A stretch of DNA of 64,000 nt from PALSA-1004 sp963804885 (GCA_963804885.1 CAWDSF010000021.1:248001-312000), one strand, 5' to 3'; positions 27,746 through 37,202 are shown, counted from the first letter of the stretch. Translations and numbers: made by a program. The notes: generated by a model not told the origin, from the letters alone.

Positions 27746-28711
27746 TTACTCGGCCCGCAGACCGGCCTGCTTGATGACCTTCGACCATTTCGCGTAATCG
27801 TTGCGCAGCATCGCCGCGAATTCCTCGGGAGTCGTCGTTCCGATTTCCGCGGCCTGCGCGCGCATGCGGTCTTTCATGTCGGTCGAATTCGCAACCGTGC
27901 CGATGTCCGTATTGAGGCGCGCAACTATCGCGTCGGGCAGTCCCGCCGGCGCGAGCACGCCGTTCCAGGTGATCACGATCAGGCCCGGCACGCCCGCCTC
28001 CTTGGCGCTCGGCACTTCCGGCAGCGCGGTCCAGCGTTTGTTGTCGGTCAGCACCAATGCTTTCAGCTTGTTGCTTTTCACGTACGGGACGACCGACGGC
28101 ATGGTTGCGAACATCGTATCGACGTGGCCGCCCATCAGGTCGGTGACCGCCGGGCCGCCGCCTTTATAGGGAACGTAGTTGATTTTGACCTTTTCGATTT
28201 CCTGAAACACCACGCCGGTCAGATGGTTGGTGCTGCCGATGCCCGACGTCGCGAAGCTCAATTGGCCCGGTTTCGCGCGCGCGAGCGCGACGAGTTCGGT
28301 CACCGAGCGTGCCGGCAGGTGCGGATTCACGACCAGGATGTTCGGAAAGTTGATCACGTTCGACAGCGGCGTGAAATCGCGCGTCGGCTCGTACGGCAGC
28401 TTCTCGAAGAGTCCCGGGCTCATCGCAAGCTCGTTGCTCGTGCCCAGCAGCAGCGTATAGCCGTCGGGCGGCGACTTCGCGACGATGCCGGCGCCTATCG
28501 TGCCGGTTGCCCCGGCGCGATTGTCGACGACGACGTTCTGGCCGAGCGCGTCGGTGAGTTTTTGCGCGAGGATGCGCGCGACGCTGTCGGCCGGGCCGCC
28601 GGGCGGAAACGGCACCACGAGCCGCACCGGCTTGGCGGGATAGGACTGAGCGATTGAGACCCCTGCTGCCAGAGTCATGACGGCCACACCGCACATTGCT
28701 GCAAGTTTCAT
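27746..28711 (-). CDS. Bug/TctC-family substrate-binding protein (8)
   Basis: 321 aa from ATG 28711, 12 nt after a GAGGGAGCGG site. Signal peptide ends near VSIAQ; mature start SYPAKPVRLVVPF. Blocks: FPPGGPADSVARI, VVVDNRAGATGTIGAG, NYVPYKGGGPAVTDLMGGH (Asn for the usual His), and PGLIVITWNGV (Asn for the usual Tyr). The PrpD stop is 25 bp upstream and the TPP enzyme genes precede it, so it belongs to one catabolic transcript with them. Confidence 0.95.
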   Translation of the reverse strand: MKLAAMCGVAVMTLAAGVSIAQSYPAKPVRLVVPFPPGGPADSVARILAQKLTDALGQNVVVDNRAGATGTIGAGIVAKSPPDGYTLLLGTSNELAMSPGLFEKLPYEPTRDFTPLSNVINFPNILVVNPHLPARSVTELVALARAKPGQLSFATSGIGSTNHLTGVVFQEIEKVKINYVPYKGGGPAVTDLMGGHVDTMFATMPSVVPYVKSNKLKALVLTDNKRWTALPEVPSAKEAGVPGLIVITWNGVLAPAGLPDAIVARLNTDIGTVANSTDMKDRMRAQAAEIGTTTPEEFAAMLRNDYAKWSKVIKQAGLRAE

Positions 28712-28736
28712 GACCGCTCCCTCGCCGATGTCCATG

Positions 28737-30125
28737 TTACGCACGCAGCAGCGCTGACAAATCACGCACCGACGCCAGCGTTTCGATCGCGCGCACTTTT
28801 TGGATGACCGCTGCCGATTTCGCCGCCGGCAATACGGCCGACGCGAGGCGCTTGAACTTGGCGAGACGCTCGGGCTCGGTGACCGGATCCGCGGGCATGC
28901 CGTGCGGATCGAGCACGAAGCTTTTGAGCGACTTGCCGTCCGCCATTTGCACCTCGATGCGCGAACCGTAATGCTTCGGGTAAGCGGCTTCCATTTCGGG
29001 ATCGACGTACAACTCGACGCGCTTCGCGAGCTCGCGGCGCGCCGGATCGCCGATCGCTTTTTCGGTATACATGGCGGGATCAGTCGGGTCCGCCGTTAAC
29101 GCAAGCGCCGCGCAGTATGGAAAACTGTATTGCGCGCCCATGATGTCGGGCGGCGCGACCGCGCCGTTGTTCTTCGCCGCGTACGCGCTCACGCCGATGC
29201 GGATTTTCGCGATGTCGTCCGGCGCCATCAGGCGGTCGCCGCGCAAGGCGACGAGTTGCTGCACGGCCGCCTGGATCCAGCTGCAGCATGAATAAACTTT
29301 TACGTAAACATTTTCGGTCGCCCAGCGCTTGCCGAGGTCCGCGACCAGCGCGTGCGGCTCGATGTCCTTGCCACCGTAGACTTCGAGCAGTCCGAACTTG
29401 CCGTCGATTGCCGACGGCGGCGACGAGAAATCGCGCGCCGCCAATTGCGCCATGCGCACGCCCGACTCCGCCGCGCGGCCCGCGTGCATGCGCTTCATCA
29501 TGCCGCCGCCGGTGCCGGCCGCAAAGCTCTTGATGCCGGACGCGGTCGAGCACGCAAGCGTCGCCGCGCCGAGCAGCCGGTCGGCGGATAGATTCATCAC
29601 GACGCCCGACGCAATTGCCGCGCCGACCGGGCCGACCAGCGCAGTCTTGTGAAAACCGCGATGCGCGGGCTCCAATCCCATCGCGAGCCCGATCCGGTTC
29701 ATCGATTCGTAGCCTGCGATGATGCCGAGCAGCAGGCGCGCGCCGCTCGCATTGATGCTTTCCGCCGTCGCAAGCGCGGCTGGAATGATGATCGCGCCGG
29801 GATGCACGATGGGCTCGTCGAGCAGGTCGTCGAGTTCGAAGCCATGCGCGGCGGTGCCATTGCACAGCGCGGCGGCCGGCGCTGCGAACGGCTGCGCACT
29901 GCCGACGACGGTGCTGTTGCCGCGCGCGCCTTCCGCGGCCATTTCCTCGCGCATGATGCGCGACCATTCCTGCTGCGAACCGAACAGCACGCAGCCGAGC
30001 GCGTCGAGCAGGCACCATTTGGCGATGTCGCCTACTGCAGACGGAACGGCGCCGACTTCGAGGCGCTGCAGAAAATCGACGAGCTGCCGGGCGAGCGCCC
30101 CGGCTGGCAATGTTTCCGCTTTCAT
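28737..30125 (-). CDS. MmgE/PrpD family protein
   Basis: 462 aa. The active-site loop is complete: HGFELDDLLDEPIVHPGA (about residues 95-112). Also KWCLLDALGCVLFGSQ at the N-terminus, IIAGYESMNRIGLAMG, and FHKTALVGPVGAAIASG, the GFH motif of PrpD/cis-aconitate-decarboxylase-like proteins. The stop and start of neighbours are close (12 bp after the TPP beta gene, 25 bp before receptor 8). With a decarboxylase upstream and aconitase downstream, a role on a branched or unsaturated tricarboxylate is plausible but unproven. Confidence 0.93.
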   Translation of the reverse strand: MKAETLPAGALARQLVDFLQRLEVGAVPSAVGDIAKWCLLDALGCVLFGSQQEWSRIMREEMAAEGARGNSTVVGSAQPFAAPAAALCNGTAAHGFELDDLLDEPIVHPGAIIIPAALATAESINASGARLLLGIIAGYESMNRIGLAMGLEPAHRGFHKTALVGPVGAAIASGVVMNLSADRLLGAATLACSTASGIKSFAAGTGGGMMKRMHAGRAAESGVRMAQLAARDFSSPPSAIDGKFGLLEVYGGKDIEPHALVADLGKRWATENVYVKVYSCCSWIQAAVQQLVALRGDRLMAPDDIAKIRIGVSAYAAKNNGAVAPPDIMGAQYSFPYCAALALTADPTDPAMYTEKAIGDPARRELAKRVELYVDPEMEAAYPKHYGSRIEVQMADGKSLKSFVLDPHGMPADPVTEPERLAKFKRLASAVLPAAKSAAVIQKVRAIETLASVRDLSALLRA

Positions 30126-30137
30126 GCGCGTTGCGGG

Positions 30138-30737
30138 CTAATCGAACGCCGTATTGCCGAGCAGGGCTTCGCGGAACCGGTTCTTGATGTGCGCGCCGTC
30201 GCGCAGCTTGATCGCCATCGGATAGCGCGTGTCGTTGACCTTGATCGCGACGAACGCAGAGCCAGCCGGCGAATAGAGTTTCGGCACCCATGTTTTGAGT
30301 TGCGCGTCGTTGTATATGGTCGCCGTGCGGGGAAACCTTGCTGCTTTCGCCATGCCCGCGAGGTCGACGCCGCGCGCAGTATGCGTGGGCTGCATGCCGG
30401 TTTCGCTGTAAAGCTCGTTGTCGATCACGATGATCGACAAATTGCGCGGGCCCTGCGTGCCGATCGTCGCAAGCGCGCCCAGCCCCATCAGCATTTCGCC
30501 GTCACCGGTGATCACCAGCACCTGGCGCTTCGGCTGCGCCAGCGCGAGGCCGAGTCCCATCATCGCCGCCGCGCCCATGCCGCCCCACAGATAGAAGTTG
30601 TTTGGATGATCGCCCGCCGCGCCCACGTCGTAGCAGGAAGAGCCGAGCCCGGTGACGACCAGCGCATCGCCGCGCTTTTCGAGTATCTTGTTGATCGCCG
30701 CACGGCGGTCGAGCGTTGCCTTGATTTTTTTCGCCAT
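30138..30737 (-). CDS. TPP-dependent decarboxylase, beta (C-terminal TPP-binding) subunit
   Basis: 199 aa; carries the thiamine-diphosphate motif beginning ITGDGEMLMGLGAL and closing with VIDNELY (about residues 80-112). This is the ComE/sulfopyruvate- or phosphonopyruvate-decarboxylase C-terminal half. LWGGMGAAAMMGLGLALA is the usual helix before the motif. It begins one base after the alpha stop (TAACATG), so the two halves are made stoichiometrically. The reaction is expected to be decarboxylation of a 2-oxo acid with an anionic side chain; which one cannot be said. Confidence 0.9.
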   Translation of the reverse strand: MAKKIKATLDRRAAINKILEKRGDALVVTGLGSSCYDVGAAGDHPNNFYLWGGMGAAAMMGLGLALAQPKRQVLVITGDGEMLMGLGALATIGTQGPRNLSIIVIDNELYSETGMQPTHTARGVDLAGMAKAARFPRTATIYNDAQLKTWVPKLYSPAGSAFVAIKVNDTRYPMAIKLRDGAHIKNRFREALLGNTAFD

Positions 30738-30738
30738 G

Positions 30739-31269
30739 TTATTTGCTCCAGTCCTTGAAGCCGATGATGCGCTGGGAAATCAATAGCGCGACCGGGCGAC
30801 AGGTATTGAATGTGAGTTGAGCGGCGGCGGATACAAATTCGCCTACGTCTTTGGCGCGATCGACGCGCTGGACGACGACCCCTGCATTCTGCAACGCCGG
30901 CGGCGTGCCCTGCCCCATCGCGAGCTGCCACGGATTGAATTCACCCCACTCGCCGCGCATCGTGACGATCATCAACAGCGGGAAACGGCATTCGTTCATG
31001 ATGGAGAGCAGGTTGATGCAGTTGCCCACCCCCGACGATTGCAGCAGCATTACGCCCTTCTCGCCGCCGAGCCAGGTGCCCGCGAGCATCGCGACGCCCT
31101 CTTCCTCGGTCGTCAGCGAAATCGTTTTCATGCTTTTGTCGGCATTGCACGCGTTGATCAACTGCGTGTGACCGGCGTCCGGCACGTAGGCGACCTGCTT
31201 AATGCCCACCTGCTTGAACACTTCATAAATATCGTTCGGCCAGTTCGCCGGTTTTTTCTTCGATTTCAA
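30739..31269 (-). CDS. TPP-dependent decarboxylase, alpha (N-terminal Pyr-domain) subunit
   Basis: 176 aa; Pyr domain of a split thiamine-diphosphate enzyme. The activating Glu is in LTTEEEGVAMLAG (about residue 56). Also AYVPDAGHTQLINA, VMLLQSSGVGNCINLLS and MRGEWGEFNPWQ. The order alpha then beta matches comDE-type genes. A family A repeat (31312-31340) lies between it and the receptor gene upstream, which may act as a processing or attenuation element inside the operon. Confidence 0.9.
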   Translation of the reverse strand: MKSKKKPANWPNDIYEVFKQVGIKQVAYVPDAGHTQLINACNADKSMKTISLTTEEEGVAMLAGTWLGGEKGVMLLQSSGVGNCINLLSIMNECRFPLLMIVTMRGEWGEFNPWQLAMGQGTPPALQNAGVVVQRVDRAKDVGEFVSAAAQLTFNTCRPVALLISQRIIGFKDWSK

Positions 31270-31311
31270 AGACGCACTCCTTTCAACATCTCAGCAGCAA
31301 TTCATTCATTT

Positions 31312-31340
31312 CGTCATGCCCGCGCAGGCGGGCATCCAGG
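31312..31340. repeat. REP-like palindromic element, family A, half copy
   Basis: Single arm CGTCATGCCCGCGCAGGCGG plus GCATCCAGG, nearly identical to the left arm at 23850. It ends one base from the corrected stop of receptor 9. No right arm is seen. Confidence 0.8.
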
Positions 31341-31341
31341 C

Positions 31342-32320
31342 TCACTCCAACTTGATATTCGCCGTCTTGATCACTTCGCCCCACTTCACGAGATCTTTCT
31401 TGATGGTCGCCGCGAATTGAGCCGGCGTGCTGCCGACCATTTGCGTGCCGGTGGGCTCGTAGCGATTGCGAAACTCGGGCTGGAACAGAATCTTCCTGGT
31501 TTCGGCTGTAAAGCTTGTCCACCACGCGCGGATTCATTTTCGCCGGCGCGAGCATGCCGTACCATAAATCGGTTTCGAATCCCGCGAGCCCCGGAGTCTC
31601 CGCGACCGCGGGCACATTGGGCAGCGCCGGCGAGCGTTTGAGCCCGCTGACGGCGATCGCGCGCACGCGGCCCGACTCGATCAGCGGCGTGGCCGTCAGG
31701 ATGCTCACGAACATGAACTGCACTTCGCCGGAAAGCAGTGCCACCAGCGCGGGCGCCGCGCCCTTGTAAGGCACGTGCGTCATGTCGATCTTCGCCGCGG
31801 TCTTCATCATTTCACCGCCGAGATGGGCCCCGCCGCCGCCGCCCGACGAACCGTAATTGAGCGCGCCCGGCTTCGCCTTCGCGAGCGCGATGAGCTCGGG
31901 AACTGATTTCACGGCCAACGTCGGGTGCACGAGCAGCACGAACGGCAGCGTTGCGACCTGGCTCACCGGCGCAAAATCACGCACCGGGTCGTACGGAAGC
32001 CTGGAAAGATGCGGATTGATTACGATCGTCGCGTTGGTCGTCAGCAGGATCGTATAGCCGTCGGGCGGTGCTTTCGCCACGATATCGGCGCCGATATTGC
32101 CGTTGCCGCCCGCACGGTTGTCGACGATGACCGGCTGGCCCCACGCTTCGGTGAGCTTCACCGCGATTGCGCGCGCGAAAATGTCGGTGCCGCCGCCCGG
32201 CGCGAACGTTACGATGAATCGGATCGGCTTGTCGGGATACGCAACGAAGTCCGCGGCAGCGCACGCGCCCGATACCGTCAGCGTCACGGCAGCAGCCAGC
32301 GAACAAATTCGATACTTCAA
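31342..32320 (-). CDS. Bug/TctC-family substrate-binding protein (9), C-terminal frameshift
   Basis: Corrected product 325 aa. The start is a TTG at 32320 preceded by AGGAGAAGGA, better than any upstream codon. Blocks: FAPGGGTDIFARAIAV, VIVDNRAGGNGNIGAD, MTHVPYKGAAPALVALLSG. The run SSGGGGGAHLGGE has an unusual five-Gly stretch. After VVDKLYS the frame slips near 31505 (one extra base); the proper continuation TRKILFQPEFRNRYEPTG ends at a TGA at 31342, whereas the uncorrected frame runs to 31283. First gene of the leftward run toward the TPP enzyme. Confidence 0.88.
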
Positions 32321-32474
32321 GGTTGAGTCCTTCTCCTGATGGGCGCCGCTGAATGGTTTAATATGCCCGTTCGCGCCGGCCGGCATTTGCAGCCGGACAG
32401 CGATGATAACAAATGTCGCGCGCGAGCACTTGGCCCCGGCCTCCCGCCGGCTGCAGCTTTGAGGAGATCAGCAC

Positions 32475-34112
32475 ATGTACGTATCAGACGTTCCGCCCAA
32501 CGCGGAATTCGATTTCATCGTGGTCGGCTCGGGCTCCTCCGGATGCGCGGTGGCCAACCGGCTCAGCGCCGACGGCCGCCACAGCGTGCTGTTGCTCGAG
32601 GCCGGTGGGCGCGACAGCAATTACAACATCCACATTCCGCTGATGGTCGCCAACGTGCTGAACGACACGCGCTGGACCTGGCCCTACATGACCGAGCCGC
32701 AGACGCATCTCAACGGCCAGCAGCAGAAATGGGCGCGCGGGCGCGTGATCGGCGGCTCGAGCTCGGTGAACGGCAACCTGTTCGTGCGCGGCGATCCGAA
32801 GGAATACGACAACTGGCGCGACCAGGGCTGCCGCGGCTGGGGCTATTCAGACATGCTGCCGATATTCAAGCGGCTCGAAGATTTTCCGGAGGGCGATCCG
32901 GCGGTGCGCGGGCGCGGCGGCCCGATCCATTGCACGAGCCTCGAAAATTTCGATCCGCTGTCGAACGCTTTCGTCGGCGCGTGTGAAGAAGCGGGCTTCA
33001 AGCGGTTGAAGGATTACAACGACGGCAGCTACGAAGGCGCATTTCATCTTCAGTACTCGACGCGCAACGGCCTGCGCAACAGTTCAGCCGCCGGTTATCT
33101 GAAACCGGCCCAAAACCGCCCCAACTTGACGGTATTGCCGAATGCGACCGTGACGCGCGTCGTGCTCGACGGCAAGCGCGCGACGGGCATCGAATATCAG
33201 TTGCCCGACAAAACGCTGCGCCAGGTGCGCGCACGGCGCGAAGTCATCCTCTCGGCGGGGCCGCTCGCCTCGCCGCAATTGCTCGAGCTATCCGGCATCG
33301 GCAACAGCGACATTCTGCAGAAGCACGGCGTGGGCGTCGTGCACAACCTGCCCGGCGTCGGCGAGAACCTGCGCGACCATCCGAATACGCGCCTCACGTT
33401 CGAATGCTCGCAGCCGATCACGATCAACGACGTGCTGCAAAGCCCGTGGCTCAAGTTCAAGGAAGGGCTGCGCTTCATATTCAAGCGCAAAGGCCTGCTC
33501 ACCATCTGCTCGGCGACCGCGCAGATGAATTTCCGCAGCTCGCCCGAGTTGGACCAGCCGGATCTCGTGCTGCGCCTGCTCCCGCTCTCGGGCAAGGACC
33601 GCTACGCGCGCACGCCGGGCTACGGCATGGATAAATTTCCCGGCTTCACGTTCGGCGTGACGGTGCTGCAGCCGCGCTCGCGCGGCGTCGTGCACATCAA
33701 GTCGCGCGATCCGCTGCAGCAGGCGAGCATGGACCCGCGCTACCTCTCGCACGAAGCCGACGCGCAACTGTTTCTCGACGGCGTGCGCCTCGCGCGCAAA
33801 GTCGCGCAGATGCCGGCGTTGCAGCCGCTGATCGTGCGCGAAACGCGGCCGGGCCCGGAAGTGAACGACGACGCGGGCCTGCTCGATTACATGCGCGGCA
33901 CGATCCAGACGAGTTGGCACATGGTCGGCACCACCAAGATGGGCACCGATGCCGCTGCCGTCGTCGACCCGGAACTTAAAGTGCATGGCATCGCCAATCT
34001 GCGCGTGATCGATTCAGGCATCTGCCCGACGATTCCGTCGTCGAATACCAATATTCCCTCGATTGCGATCGGCGAAAAAGGCGCGGATATGCTGTTGGCG
34101 GCGCATGGTTAG
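32475..34112 (+). CDS. GMC-family FAD oxidoreductase (choline-dehydrogenase-like)
   Basis: 545 aa. The FAD dinucleotide motif is FIVVGSGSSGCAVANRL (about 14-30) with the acidic LLLEAGGRD. GMC signature 1 is ARGRVIGGSSSVNGNLFVRG and signature 2 is GPLASPQLLELSGIG. The catalytic His is in SWHMVGTTKMG, with the C-terminal NTNIPSIAIGEKGAD. It oxidises an alcohol to an aldehyde or ketone, cytosolic or membrane-associated through the quinone pool. AGGAGA precedes the ATG. It is divergent from receptor 9; a 110-bp repeat separates it from the tandem receptors downstream. Confidence 0.95.
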   Translation: MYVSDVPPNAEFDFIVVGSGSSGCAVANRLSADGRHSVLLLEAGGRDSNYNIHIPLMVANVLNDTRWTWPYMTEPQTHLNGQQQKWARGRVIGGSSSVNGNLFVRGDPKEYDNWRDQGCRGWGYSDMLPIFKRLEDFPEGDPAVRGRGGPIHCTSLENFDPLSNAFVGACEEAGFKRLKDYNDGSYEGAFHLQYSTRNGLRNSSAAGYLKPAQNRPNLTVLPNATVTRVVLDGKRATGIEYQLPDKTLRQVRARREVILSAGPLASPQLLELSGIGNSDILQKHGVGVVHNLPGVGENLRDHPNTRLTFECSQPITINDVLQSPWLKFKEGLRFIFKRKGLLTICSATAQMNFRSSPELDQPDLVLRLLPLSGKDRYARTPGYGMDKFPGFTFGVTVLQPRSRGVVHIKSRDPLQQASMDPRYLSHEADAQLFLDGVRLARKVAQMPALQPLIVRETRPGPEVNDDAGLLDYMRGTIQTSWHMVGTTKMGTDAAAVVDPELKVHGIANLRVIDSGICPTIPSSNTNIPSIAIGEKGADMLLAAHG

Positions 34113-34119
34113 ACCATTT

Positions 34120-34231
34120 GAGCCGCAGATACACGCAGATACACGCAGATAAAACCAAACAACGAATCAGTGAAAACGAGGCGCTTTGGTTTTGAGCTCC
34201 ATCCGCGCTTATCTGCGTTCATTTGCGGCTA
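34120..34231. repeat. Inverted repeat element, family B (GAGCCRCAGAT ends), copy 1
   Basis: Left end GAGCCGCAGAT is followed by two tandem ACACGCAGAT units; right end is TTATCTGCGTTC plus ATTTGCGGCTA. The interior contains GAGCTCCATC. A second copy with the same ends is at 45683-45827. It lies between GMC and receptor genes. Confidence 0.85.
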
Positions 34232-34265
34232 ATAATTTTTTAAAGGTTTTTTAGAGGAGTAAGCA

Positions 34266-35222
34266 ATGCGTCCGACCGTTTTGATCATATTGATGGCGAC
34301 CATCGCTGCGGCAAATGCCCAGACGTACCCATCAAAGCCAACGCGTATCGTCGTCGGATTCACCGCCGGCGGGCCTTCGGACATCGTCGCGCGCATCGTC
34401 GCCCAGCAGTTGACCGAGCGCATGGGCCAGTCGTTCATTGTCGAAAACCGCGTCGGCGCGACCGGGACGATCGGAGCCGAGATCGTCGCGAAAGCGCCGC
34501 CCGACGGCTACGCGCTGTATCTCGCGAGCCAGACGACCCACGCTGTCGCGCCTTACATGTATGCGAAGATCGGTTACGACCCGCTCAAGGACTTCGCGAC
34601 GGTCGTGCGCGTCGTGCACAACCCGCTGCTAATGGTCGTCAACCCGACTTTTCCCGTCAAATCGATCAAGGAACTGATCGCGCTCGCCAAGGCGCGGCCG
34701 GGACAAATCAATTTCGCGACCGGCGGCATCGGCTCGTCGCCGCACATGTCGATGGAACTCTTCAAGAGCACGACGAAAATCGACATGGTGCCGATTCATT
34801 ACAAAGGCGACGGCGCGGCGATCATCGACGTGGTCGGCGGCCAGGTGCCGATGCTGACGTCCAGCATGTCGGCGCTGATGCCGTACGTAAAGAGCGGCAA
34901 GATGCGTGGCATCGCGGTGACGGGGCTCAAGCGCTCGACGGTCGCGCCCGAATTCCCGACCATCGCGGAATCCGGCCTGCCGGGCTTCGAAGTCATCACC
35001 TGGTTCGGCATACTCGCGCCGGCGGCGACATCGAAGGACATCGTCAATCGCCTCAACAGCGAAATCGTCGCTGCCGTCCAGCTGCCGAACGTGCGCGAGC
35101 AATTGACCAAGATGGGTTTTGAGATTGTCCCCAATACGCCCGAGCAGTACGCAGCCTTCCTGCGCGAAGAGAACGTCAAATGGGGCAAGGTCGTCAAAGA
35201 CCTGGGGCTGAAAGCGGAATAG
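34266..35222 (+). CDS. Bug/TctC-family substrate-binding protein (10)
   Basis: 318 aa. Short signal peptide ending at AANAQ; mature start TYPSKPTRIVVGF. Blocks: FTAGGPSDIVARI, FIVENRVGATGTIGAE (Glu-Asn variant), VPIHYKGDGAAIIDVVGGQ (VPIHYKG where most have HVPYKG), GLPGFEVITWFGI. AGAGGAGT precedes the ATG. First of two receptors in tandem; the next starts 60 bp downstream, followed by two amidohydrolases, so this is a two-receptor, two-hydrolase unit. Confidence 0.95.
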   Translation: MRPTVLIILMATIAAANAQTYPSKPTRIVVGFTAGGPSDIVARIVAQQLTERMGQSFIVENRVGATGTIGAEIVAKAPPDGYALYLASQTTHAVAPYMYAKIGYDPLKDFATVVRVVHNPLLMVVNPTFPVKSIKELIALAKARPGQINFATGGIGSSPHMSMELFKSTTKIDMVPIHYKGDGAAIIDVVGGQVPMLTSSMSALMPYVKSGKMRGIAVTGLKRSTVAPEFPTIAESGLPGFEVITWFGILAPAATSKDIVNRLNSEIVAAVQLPNVREQLTKMGFEIVPNTPEQYAAFLREENVKWGKVVKDLGLKAE

Positions 35223-35282
35223 CCGGAGCGTTTTTCGCAGCCCGCATGCAACGGAATTGTTGACCGGATGTCCTGACCCGTC

Positions 35283-36239
35283 ATGTTGAGAACATTGTTC
35301 GCCGGCCTGCTGCTGACCTTGCCAGCAGTCGCTGCCGGCGCTGACGTTTATCCCGCCCGCCCGGTCCGGTTAATCGCGCCCTTCTCTCCGGGCGGCGGCG
35401 TCGACATCGTTGCGCGCTCCCTTGCGCAGAAACTGGCCGAGAAATGGGGGCAACAGGTCGTCGTCGACAACCGCACCGGAGCGACCGGCATCATCGGCAC
35501 CGACATCGCAGCGCATGCGCCGCCCGACGGCTATACGCTGCTGCTCGGCAATGCCGCGACGCATGCGGTAAACGTGAGCCTCTTCAAAAAGCTCCCTTAC
35601 GATGCGGTAAAAGATTTCGCGCCGATTACGCTGATCGGCCGCGTACCCGAAATGCTGGTTGTCCATCCGGCTCTGCCGGCCACCACGGTGAAAGAACTGA
35701 TCGGGCTCGCCAGGACCAAACCGTTGACGTTCGGGTCGGCCGGCGCCGGCAGCCCGCCTCATCTCGCCGGGGAACTCTTCCAATATCTCGCCAAAGTAAA
35801 GCTCGTGCATATTCCGTATAAAGGCAGCGCGCCCGCGCTCACCGACCTGTTGGGCGGGCAAATAAATATGTACTTCGGCAATATCCTGTCCGCCGCTCCG
35901 CTGGCGAAATCGGGACGCTTGCGCGGTCTCGGCGTCACCGGCCTGAAAAGATCTGCGGTCGCACCCGAAATTCCAACCATCGCGGAAGCAGGCCTGCCCG
36001 GTTACGAGGACTACAACTGGTACGGCGTTCTCGCGCCCAAGGGCACGCCCAAATCGATCGTGGCGAAGTTGCATGCAGACATCGTCGAAATCGTCAAAAG
36101 CCCGGAGTTGACGGACCGGCTCACCCGCGACGGTGCGGAAGTCATCGCGAATACCCCCGACGAATTCGCGCGCTTTATCCGCGAGGAAATCGACCGCTAC
36201 GCGCTCGTCATCAAAGCGAGCGGCCTGCGCGCGGAATAA
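35283..36239 (+). CDS. Bug/TctC-family substrate-binding protein (11)
   Basis: 318 aa. Signal peptide ends near VAAGA; mature start DVYPARPVRLIAPF. Blocks: FSPGGGVDIVARSLAQ, VVVDNRTGATGIIGTD, VHIPYKGSAPALTDLLGGQ, GLPGYEDYNWYGV. It is the same length as receptor 10 but clearly diverged, so the tandem pair is not a recent duplication. It lies 33 bp upstream of the first amidohydrolase; no strong ribosome site precedes the ATG (only weak GGATGTCC). Confidence 0.94.
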   Translation: MLRTLFAGLLLTLPAVAAGADVYPARPVRLIAPFSPGGGVDIVARSLAQKLAEKWGQQVVVDNRTGATGIIGTDIAAHAPPDGYTLLLGNAATHAVNVSLFKKLPYDAVKDFAPITLIGRVPEMLVVHPALPATTVKELIGLARTKPLTFGSAGAGSPPHLAGELFQYLAKVKLVHIPYKGSAPALTDLLGGQINMYFGNILSAAPLAKSGRLRGLGVTGLKRSAVAPEIPTIAEAGLPGYEDYNWYGVLAPKGTPKSIVAKLHADIVEIVKSPELTDRLTRDGAEVIANTPDEFARFIREEIDRYALVIKASGLRAE

Positions 36240-36272
36240 ACGCGCTCAACCATACGAACGAGGGAAACAGGA

Positions 36273-37175
36273 ATGGAAGGCAAACAAGCATTGCCGATTA
36301 TCGATGTGCGTTGCCGGGTCACGATCCCGGAAGCGGGAGAATATTTTTCCGGGCGCGCCAAAGCCCGCGGACGGCTCGACTCGATCAAGTCGTTTGCCAA
36401 AGGAACGATCGAGGCATTCTTCGAGGAGATCGGCGAAGCCGGTATCACGACTGCAGTTTCAACGTCCGGACAGACGCCGGCGATGTACATCGGCGGCCGG
36501 GAGATGGCCGCGCGCACGACGCCGAACGACTTGATGGCAAAGCTCCAGAAGGCACATTGGGGCAAGTTCATCGGCGTCGCCGGCATCGACGCGGGCAACG
36601 TGCTGCACGACTCCATGGCGGAACTCGACCGCTGCGCAAAAATGGGCCTGCGCGTCATGTTCATCGAGCCGGGGCGCTCGCCGGGTTGCGACATCGACGA
36701 CCGCCGTCTTTATCCGCTCTACGAAAAATGTCTCGCGCACGACATGATCCTGTTCCCGCAGACGTCGGGGCCGTGGGGCGGCAAGAGCATCGACTACGCG
36801 CATCCGCGCCACATCGACCAGGTCGCGGAGGATTTTCCGGATCTGCGCATCATCGCCGGGCACGCGTGCTATCCGTACGTGCGCGAGGCGATCATCGTCG
36901 CCGCGCGGCATCCGAACGTTTTCCTTTCGCCCGACATGTACATCGTGCAGATGGGCAGTGAAGACTGGGTGAAGTCGCTGAACGGCAACTATTTCGGCCT
37001 GCAGGACCAGTTTCTGTTCGCAACCTGCTTTCCGTCGATCCCGATCAAGCCGTTCATGGACGAATTCTGGAAGCTGCCGATCAAGGACGAAGTACTGCCC
37101 AAGATCCTGTACAAGAATGCCCTGCGGGTCTTCAAGCTCGAAGACGATCCGACGTTCAAGAAGATGTATGGTTGA
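36273..37175 (+). CDS. Amidohydrolase-2 family protein with degenerate metal motif
   Basis: 300 aa, PF04909-type barrel. Where active members have DxHxH, this one reads IIDVRCRVTIP (residues 9-19), losing both histidines. The later GHACYPYVREAI His and the LSPDMYI segment remain. Such members include decarboxylase-like and non-metal variants, so hydrolase activity should not be assumed. Its C-terminus, KILYKNALRVFKLED, is the usual helix. It is followed 27 bp later by a paralog with the same alteration. A GAGGGAAACAGG site precedes the ATG. Confidence 0.88.
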   Translation: MEGKQALPIIDVRCRVTIPEAGEYFSGRAKARGRLDSIKSFAKGTIEAFFEEIGEAGITTAVSTSGQTPAMYIGGREMAARTTPNDLMAKLQKAHWGKFIGVAGIDAGNVLHDSMAELDRCAKMGLRVMFIEPGRSPGCDIDDRRLYPLYEKCLAHDMILFPQTSGPWGGKSIDYAHPRHIDQVAEDFPDLRIIAGHACYPYVREAIIVAARHPNVFLSPDMYIVQMGSEDWVKSLNGNYFGLQDQFLFATCFPSIPIKPFMDEFWKLPIKDEVLPKILYKNALRVFKLEDDPTFKKMYG

Positions 37176-37202
37176 TTCGCATAAGCTGGCGGAGAAAACT
37201 CA

